Below, one piece after another: positions 4,819-8,879 of a stretch of DNA of 8,879 nucleotides. Made by a program: the position numbers and the translations under genes. How positions within the stretch are numbered: position 1 is the first letter of the stretch; each line of letters opens with the position of its first letter. The DNA comes from an uncultured Clostridia bacterium. GTDB taxonomy: Bacteria; Bacillota; Clostridia; Christensenellales; UBA1242. The stretch spans positions 1 through 8,879 of the forward strand of contig CALWDV010000048.1 of assembly GCA_944376785.1 (NCBI GenBank). Direction: 5' to 3'. The notes under the pieces are model-generated. The model was given only the letters and a program-made list of their open reading frames with translations, ran no database searches and had not been told where the DNA came from.

Positions 4819-6051
4819 ATGATTTTAATTTATTTTTTTAATTTAATAATTTTTTTTTTTATTTTATTTTTATTTGAAAAATTACAATGTGAAAAAGCAA
4901 AAAGAAAAAAACTTTTAACACCAAACATAAAAGCTCATAATTTAAAAAAAAGGTTAAAAAACCATTGTAATAAGGTTAAATTAAAGGTGTTTAAGCAGTC
5001 ATTTAATTTTAATGGTTTGCAATTTTTTTTTGATAATAAAAAAATAAAAAATTTTAAAATTTGTTTTTTTAATAATAAGTTAAGTTTTGTTAAATTTAAT
5101 AACAATTTAAAATTGATATTAACATTCAATTTTAATAATAAAACACTAGAAATAAAATGCAAAACATTAAAACAATGCAAGTTAACAATTTCACAAATTT
5201 TGTTAAATGAAAAAATTAATTTTAAAACATTAAATAAAAAAACAATAATAAAAATAAAGCAACTTATTTGTGGTGAAAAAATAACATTAATAAACAATTA
5301 TAACTTATTAAATTCTCAAACTTTTGTGGTACCTTTATTTACAAAAATTCTTTTTTATAAAAACAAACCAACAAAAAAATCTGCAAAACTAATTAATAAA
5401 AATATTAATAATTTTATTGTAAAAGATAACTATGTTTTAATAAATAATTTTAATAACAACTTAAACTTTAAAAACATAAAAACTTTGTTTCATTTTAAAA
5501 TTAACAGCATAAAGTGTGTTAATGGTAAATTTATTGTAAACAATAATTTTGTTGTTCAACAAAATAACAATAGTTTAAAAATTTTTAAAATTGGTTGTTT
5601 TACAAATTTTTTAAATAATAATAATTTTAAAGTTGAAACAACAAATGAAGAATTAAATTTGTTAATTAATAAAATTTTACCTGAAAAAATTGAATGGCAA
5701 TATAAAAAAAATTTTTGTTTTATTCCGTTAAATTTCTTTATTAAAAATGTTTCGTTGCAATTTTATTATAAACAAACAATAAAACTATTATATTTTGCAA
5801 AAAAATTTATTGAATTAAACAACTTTTTGTTTAACGAAGTTTTAGGATTAAATTTATTAAACAATGCAGTTAAATTCCTAAATCCAAAATTTTTTATTGG
5901 TAAATTTAAACTAATTTATAATAATAATGTTTTTATAGTTAACAACACAATTTATGAGCAATATGTTGTTTTTAATAACATAATTTATAAAAATGTTAAT
6001 GTTATAAAGTTAAGTAATAACAACCATTTAAAAATTGAAAAAACTATTTAA
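4819..6051 (+). CDS. Extremely A+T-rich ORF, Asn/Lys-rich protein with one N-terminal membrane segment
   Basis: This is a 410-codon ORF; the ATG at 4819 is the only ATG in frame and an in-frame TAA lies just upstream at 4810. No Shine-Dalgarno or promoter is visible. Sampled lines are about 10-15% G+C, roughly half that of rarA. Residues 2-19 form a hydrophobic helix followed by a very basic stretch (21-60). That predicts a membrane anchor with the rest of the protein on the cytoplasmic side. By count there are 75 Asn and 65 Lys but only 2 Asp, 2 Arg, 14 Glu and 1 Trp, so the protein is strongly basic. The body looks beta-rich. Residues 271-290 and 340-367 weakly recall the edges of the GH94/cyclic glucan synthase catalytic region, but the acidic catalytic residues are absent. 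Staying open this long at such A+T content argues for a real or recently real gene. The function is unknown. Confidence 0.68.
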   Translation: MILIYFFNLIIFFFILFLFEKLQCEKAKRKKLLTPNIKAHNLKKRLKNHCNKVKLKVFKQSFNFNGLQFFFDNKKIKNFKICFFNNKLSFVKFNNNLKLILTFNFNNKTLEIKCKTLKQCKLTISQILLNEKINFKTLNKKTIIKIKQLICGEKITLINNYNLLNSQTFVVPLFTKILFYKNKPTKKSAKLINKNINNFIVKDNYVLINNFNNNLNFKNIKTLFHFKINSIKCVNGKFIVNNNFVVQQNNNSLKIFKIGCFTNFLNNNNFKVETTNEELNLLINKILPEKIEWQYKKNFCFIPLNFFIKNVSLQFYYKQTIKLLYFAKKFIELNNFLFNEVLGLNLLNNAVKFLNPKFFIGKFKLIYNNNVFIVNNTIYEQYVVFNNIIYKNVNVIKLSNNNHLKIEKTI

Positions 6052-6063
6052 GTGTGATATAAT
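6035..6063 (+). promoter_or_regulatory. rarA promoter, overlapping the end of the upstream ORF
   Basis: TTGAAA (6035-6040), a 17-base spacer, and a perfect TATAAT (6058-6063) preceded by TG at 6055-6056 (extended -10). The -35 box and most of the spacer lie inside the last codons of the ORF that ends at 6051. The predicted start is near 6070. rarA is therefore independently transcribed. Confidence 0.82.
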
Positions 6064-6106
6064 TTTTAAGATAAAAACAAAATTTAAAAATTTTTAGGTA
6101 AAAATT

Positions 6107-7393
6107 ATGTACGACTTATTTTCTGAAAATATTAAACAATTTGCACCTCTTGCCGATAGAATGCGTCCAAAAACTTTAAACGAATTTATTGGTCAGGAAC
6201 ATTTAATTTATAAAAATAGTTTTTTATGCCGTGCAATTTTAAGTGGAAGCATTGGAAGTTGTATTTTTTATGGCCCACCGGGAACCGGTAAAACTTCAAT
6301 AGCAAACATAATTGCAAACACATGTAAAGGTAATTTTAGAAAACTTAATGCTGTTAGTTCAGGGGTTAGCGAAGCAAAAGAAATAATTGAAGAAGCAAAA
6401 AATAATTTAAAACTTTATGGTACCAGAACATTTTTGTTGTTAGATGAATGTCATAGATGGAACAAAGCACAATCCGATTGTGTGCTTCAAGCAGTTGAAG
6501 AAGGTAGCATTATTTTTATTGGAAGCACAACCGAAAATCCTTACATTAATATGACTCGTGCAATTGTTAGCAGATGCAGAGTTTTTGAATTTAAAGCATT
6601 ATCAAAACAAAACATAATTGATGCATTAAAAAAAGCAATTACAGATAAAGTTAATGGCTATGGCGAATTAAAAGTTGTTTGTAATAATGATGCTTTGGAA
6701 CATTTTGCTTGGGCAAGTTGTGGGGATTTAAGAAGTGCATATAATGCTTTGGAACTTGCTGTTAAAACAACACCTGCAAGTGAAAATGGTGAAATTGTTA
6801 TAAACAAACAAACTGCCGAAGAATGTATTCAACAAAAAGCAGTTAGTTTAGATGAAACAACATACTATGATGTGTTAAGTGCTTTTTGTAAAAGTTTAAG
6901 GGGAAGCGACACTGAGGCAGCACTTTATTATTCACAAAAACTTTTGGTAAGTGGTTGCGATCCTAAAATTATTGCCAGACGAATGATTGCTCATGCTAGT
7001 GAAGATATTGGAATGGCAGATAGTAATGCTTTGCTTATGGCAATTAGTGCATTAATTGCAGTTAAAGAATTAGGTATGCCAGAATGTGAACTTAATTTAG
7101 CACACGCAATAATTTATATTTGTGAAGCAGAAAAAAGTAATTCTGTTTTAATTGCAAAAGATATGGCAAAAGAAGATGCTAAAAATTTTATTGATGAACC
7201 TGTGCCAAATAATTTAAAAAATCACGTTACTGGTTATAATGATAAAACAGGAACTTACAAATATCCACACGACTTTGGTGGTTATGTTAAACAACAATAT
7301 ATGCCAAAAGCTTTAAAAGACAGGGTTTATTATAAACCATCTGCAAACGGAAAAGAAAAAAATTTAGTTAGAAAAAAAGAACGCAATAAATAA
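6107..7393 (+). CDS. rarA: Replication-associated recombination protein RarA (MgsA/YrvN family AAA+ ATPase)
   Basis: This 428-residue AAA+ ATPase is related to clamp-loader subunits and to eukaryotic WRNIP1. It acts at stalled replication forks and gaps and works as a tetramer with SSB in characterised bacteria. The N-terminus has LADRMRPKTLNEFIGQEHL (15-33), typical of the family. Walker A is GPPGTGKT (56-63), Walker B is LLLDECHR (110-117), sensor 1 is STTENP (140-145), and the arginine-finger segment is SRCRVF (155-160). The C-terminal part carries the family tetramerisation region (about 230-420), including ARRMIAHASEDIGMADSNAL and a segment near YKYPHDFGGYVKQQYMPK. The length is normal. 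The start has TAGGT 8 bases upstream and its own promoter. The Walker B Cys (DECHR, where DEIHR or DEVHR is common) is a small deviation that should not affect catalysis. Confidence 0.95.
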   Translation: MYDLFSENIKQFAPLADRMRPKTLNEFIGQEHLIYKNSFLCRAILSGSIGSCIFYGPPGTGKTSIANIIANTCKGNFRKLNAVSSGVSEAKEIIEEAKNNLKLYGTRTFLLLDECHRWNKAQSDCVLQAVEEGSIIFIGSTTENPYINMTRAIVSRCRVFEFKALSKQNIIDALKKAITDKVNGYGELKVVCNNDALEHFAWASCGDLRSAYNALELAVKTTPASENGEIVINKQTAEECIQQKAVSLDETTYYDVLSAFCKSLRGSDTEAALYYSQKLLVSGCDPKIIARRMIAHASEDIGMADSNALLMAISALIAVKELGMPECELNLAHAIIYICEAEKSNSVLIAKDMAKEDAKNFIDEPVPNNLKNHVTGYNDKTGTYKYPHDFGGYVKQQYMPKALKDRVYYKPSANGKEKNLVRKKERNK

Positions 7394-7406
7394 TTGCGTT
7401 TTTTTG
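7380..7406 (+). terminator. Intrinsic terminator of rarA, overlapping its stop codon
   Basis: AACGCAAT (7380-7387) pairs with ATTGCGTT (7393-7400) over a 5-base loop, followed by a run of T. The TAA stop (7391-7393) lies in the loop and at the start of the 3' arm, so the last codons of rarA encode the 5' arm. Confidence 0.88.
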
Positions 7407-7427
7407 TTGTAATTTGTAAAAAAAATA

Positions 7428-7456
7428 TTGACAAACAAAAAATTATATTATATTTT
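7428..7456 (+). promoter_or_regulatory. Candidate upstream promoter of the ABC transporter leader
   Basis: A perfect TTGACA (7428-7433) is followed after 17 bases by TATTTT (7451-7456); TATATT at 7449-7454 is an alternative at 15 bases. The -35 is strong and the -10 moderate. It lies just after the rarA terminator and points to the leader ORF. Confidence 0.6.
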
Positions 7457-7464
7457 AAAATTGT

Positions 7465-7473
7465 TGTTATAAT
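7465..7473 (+). promoter_or_regulatory. Extended -10 promoter candidate before the leader ORF
   Basis: TGTTATAAT has a perfect TATAAT (7468-7473) with the TG extension at 7465-7466. No good -35 is seen at 17 bases. A start near 7480 would place the leader ribosome-binding site about 10 bases downstream. One or both of this and the TTGACA promoter may be active. Confidence 0.5.
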
Positions 7474-7488
7474 TTAAAACAAATAAAT

Positions 7489-7496
7489 AAAGGAGG
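7489..7496 (+). promoter_or_regulatory. Consensus ribosome-binding site of the leader ORF
   Basis: AAAGGAGG is a full Shine-Dalgarno match, the strongest in the window, and it serves only a 24-codon ORF (ATG at 7508, spacing 11). A ribosome-binding site of this quality before such a short ORF supports a translated leader peptide. A TTG at 7503 has better spacing, but its frame stops after two codons. Confidence 0.75.
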
Positions 7497-7507
7497 AATC
7501 ATTTGTC

Positions 7508-7582
7508 ATGAGCAAATTAAATCGTTATGAAATTATTTCAGCAAAATCAATTTATTTTAGCCATACGAATGGTTCTTTTTAA
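7508..7582 (+). CDS. Leader peptide of the ABC transporter, 24 residues
   Basis: A 24-codon ORF begins MSKLNRYEII and ends FSHTNGSF, with a TAA at 7580-7582. It is preceded by AAAGGAGG and a promoter region, and lies 69 bases before the ABC transporter start. The peptide has no membrane segment and no run of a single amino acid that would point to an amino-acid attenuator, so drug-induced or peptide-induced stalling is the more likely trigger. Codons 5-8 (N-R-Y-E) contain segment 1 of the attenuator and codons 19-22 (H-T-N-G) contain segment 2, so the ribosome position decides which hairpin forms. The layout resembles Bacillus bmrB upstream of bmrCD; I do not claim sequence similarity to BmrB. 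Translation is inferred from the ribosome-binding site and the architecture. Confidence 0.72.
   Translation: MSKLNRYEIISAKSIYFSHTNGSF
7522..7568 (+). promoter_or_regulatory. Attenuator hairpin 1:2 (anti-antiterminator candidate)
   Basis: TCGTTATG (7522-7529) can pair with CATACGA (7562-7568): 7 bp with one bulged T at 7526. Segment 1 is almost a copy of the later TTCGTATG with one extra T. Forming 1:2 would remove segment 2 from the antiterminator and let the terminator fold. The stem is short and A+T-rich with a 32-base loop, so it is the least certain of the three pairings. Confidence 0.45.
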
Positions 7583-7631
7583 TATGCAAAAAAGTTGTAA
7601 AAATTTTTGTTTATTTAATTGCCTTCGTATG
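7562..7631 (+). promoter_or_regulatory. Antiterminator hairpin 2:3
   Basis: CATACGAA (7562-7569) pairs perfectly with TTCGTATG (7624-7631). After a bulged T at 7570 the stem continues with GG (7571-7572) and CC (7622-7623), giving 10 bp in all. Its 3' arm contains the CCTTCG (7622-7627) needed for the terminator, so the two structures are mutually exclusive. The 5' arm lies in codons 19-22 of the leader ORF and would be covered by a ribosome that reaches the leader stop codon. Confidence 0.7.
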
Positions 7632-7651
7632 AGTTTAACGGAGGTTTTTTT
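7622..7651 (+). terminator. Conditional terminator 3:4 that also masks the ABC ribosome-binding site
   Basis: CCTTCG (7622-7627) pairs with CGGAGG (7639-7644), with one T-G wobble and an 11-base loop, followed directly by seven T (7645-7651) and then the ATG of the transporter at 7652. The 3' arm GGAGG is also the Shine-Dalgarno of the transporter at 7-base spacing. Folding would therefore stop transcription and hide the start site. Its 5' arm is shared with the antiterminator. Confidence 0.75.
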
Positions 7652-8879
7652 ATGAAAAATAATGAAAAAGTTACAAACAAAATAGGTTTGTCAAAGTACT
7701 TAAAAGAAAACAAACTTGGTGTTTTTCTTTATGTGTTTCTTAACATATTATCGTCTTCAATAACAATAGTTGTAACATTGCTACTTGCAAGAGCTATTGA
7801 ACTTTTAACTGCTGGTGATTATGTTAATTCAATAGTTATATTTCTAATTTGTTTGGGTTGTTATTTAATTAGAAGGTTAATGTGGTATAGTTTAAGTTAT
7901 ATATTTTATAAATATTCCACACGAATAATGGCTAGTTTAAACTTTGATTTAGCAAATCAAGCTTTCAAATTAAATTCTGAAACATATTCCAATTATGAAA
8001 CAGGAACTTTTGTTCAAAGAATTATTTACGACCCTGAACGTGTTGTTGGAAATTTAGCAAATGTTGTTGATATGTTAACTGATATTATCACTTCATTTAT
8101 AATTCTTATTTACATTTCAACATTAAATTATTACATTGGTTTGTGTTTACTTGCAATAATTATAATTTCTGTTATTATTGAATTTTTTAGGGTTAAGGTT
8201 TTTAAAAAGAACAGGGTTTTAACAAGAAAAGCGGGAGACCAAATTAATTCGTTAACAACTGAAATTGTTAGAAGTGAAAAAGATATAAAAGCAATTGGGC
8301 TTGAAGAAAAATTAAGTGAAGTTTCAAAAGAAAAATTTCAAAAATATAAACAAATTAACTATAAAACCAATATGGCAGATATTTCGTTTTGGTCATTAAG
8401 AAATTTAATTATTGAATCTGCAACATTGGCAACTTTAATTTTAGGAATTGTTTTAATTGATAAAGGGTTGTTAACTTTTGCTGCCTTTATGATTGTTTAT
8501 TCAAATAATAATAGTTTATATGGTTTGGTTTGGCAATTAGGCAACATTGTTACTAAATTTTTCGACATTAAAATTTGTTCTGAAAGAATGTTTGCTTTGT
8601 TTGATGATAAACAATTCGCTTGTGAACAATTTGGAACAGTGAGTGTTGATGAAGTTAAAGGCGAAATTAAATTTAAAAATGTTTGTTACTCTTACAAAGA
8701 ATATGAAAAAGAAGATGATAAAGACAAAGATAATTTAGAACAAAAAAATAAAACTAAAAAGAAAAAAGAAAAGAAAAAGCATAAAGAAAGAAAAATTTCT
8801 AATACAAACAAAATTTTTGAAAATTTAAATTTTGAAATTAAACCAAACACAACAGTTGCTTTTGTTGGTAAATCGGGCA
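7652..8879 (+). CDS. ABC exporter subunit (membrane domain plus start of ATPase domain), 3' end outside window
   Basis: 409 codons are visible with no stop. This is a type I ABC half-transporter: an N-terminal membrane domain followed by the nucleotide-binding domain. Hydrophobic helices lie at about residues 22-48, 58-75, 143-160, 162-178, 251-270 and 272-290, six as expected. The coupling region NYETGTFVQRIIYDPERV (114-131) fits the ABC membrane family. The ATPase domain starts at about 337 with GEIKFKNVCYSY, and Y346 or Y348 is the likely A-loop Tyr. It resumes at KIFENLNFEIKPN (387-399) and reaches the Walker A at VGKSG (405-409), where the window ends. Residues 349-386 are a highly charged, lysine-rich insertion where relatives usually have only a few residues. 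The attenuated leader and the fold suggest a multidrug or peptide exporter, probably one half of a heterodimer with a downstream gene. The substrate cannot be read from the sequence. Confidence 0.9.
   Translation, partial: MKNNEKVTNKIGLSKYLKENKLGVFLYVFLNILSSSITIVVTLLLARAIELLTAGDYVNSIVIFLICLGCYLIRRLMWYSLSYIFYKYSTRIMASLNFDLANQAFKLNSETYSNYETGTFVQRIIYDPERVVGNLANVVDMLTDIITSFIILIYISTLNYYIGLCLLAIIIISVIIEFFRVKVFKKNRVLTRKAGDQINSLTTEIVRSEKDIKAIGLEEKLSEVSKEKFQKYKQINYKTNMADISFWSLRNLIIESATLATLILGIVLIDKGLLTFAAFMIVYSNNNSLYGLVWQLGNIVTKFFDIKICSERMFALFDDKQFACEQFGTVSVDEVKGEIKFKNVCYSYKEYEKEDDKDKDNLEQKNKTKKKKEKKKHKERKISNTNKIFENLNFEIKPNTTVAFVGKSG

Noticed and set aside
4935..5297. 120-codon minus-strand ORF opposite the A+T-rich ORF
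   Set aside because: It has a Leu/Phe/Asn-rich composition that mirrors the plus strand, has no ribosome-binding site, and is much shorter than the plus-strand ORF.
5395..5660. Runs of AAT/AAC codons as a tandem DNA repeat
   Set aside because: No fixed repeat unit or spacing was found; the pattern is explained by biased amino-acid composition (Asn, Lys, Phe).
6080..6095. AAATTTAAAAATTTTT as a terminator before rarA
   Set aside because: The stem is only A-T pairs, and it lies between a strong promoter and the rarA ribosome-binding site, where a terminator would silence the gene.

Overview
The window looks like a chromosomal segment of an A+T-rich Bacillota, most likely a Clostridia-like endospore-forming lineage. 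The lineage call is inference from three things: an RNase P RNA of the ancestral A type (Bacilli and Mollicutes normally carry B type), a pro-sigma-K type sporulation sigma factor with a recognisable processing site, and an rnj / trmR / U32 protease-family gene order. TGG encodes Trp and no TGA is read through, so the code appears standard. All genes are on the + strand. Most genes look about 28% G+C by eye; one (4819-6051) is far lower.

Layout. 1-411 is the 3' end of a ribonuclease J gene, closed by a strong hairpin terminator. 498-2376 is a two-gene operon, trmR plus a U32-family protein. By homology to Bacillus subtilis it makes 5-methoxyuridine at the tRNA wobble position. It is closed by a terminator at 2433-2471. 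2570-3268 is sigK, whose N-terminus keeps a pro-sequence and the SYVKNN processing region. 3413-4318 is an unrecognised 301-residue protein behind a near-consensus sigma-A promoter whose -35 box lies inside a perfect 8+8 palindrome. 4383-4715 is the RNase P RNA gene with its own promoter and terminator. 4819-6051 is a striking 410-codon ORF with extreme A+T content that encodes an Asn/Lys/Phe/Ile-rich protein with one N-terminal membrane segment. 6107-7393 is rarA (AAA+ replication-associated recombination ATPase), read from a promoter embedded in the end of the preceding ORF. From 7393 to the window end there is a promoter region, a 24-codon leader ORF, a set of mutually exclusive hairpins ending in a terminator, and the 5' 409 codons of an ABC exporter subunit.

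The most interesting part is the last region. Four leader segments can pair 1:2, 2:3 or 3:4. Segments 1 and 2 lie inside the leader ORF, 3:4 is an intrinsic terminator, and segment 4 is also the Shine-Dalgarno of the transporter. This is the architecture of ribosome-mediated transcription attenuation, known for B. subtilis bmrB-bmrCD and several resistance genes, and it suggests that the exporter is induced when ribosomes stall on the leader peptide. Other points worth checking are the low-complexity ORF after rnpB, the apparent lack of the tRNA-CCA-binding GGU in the RNase P RNA L15 loop, the lysine-rich insertion in the exporter ATPase domain, and the palindromic operator before the unknown gene.
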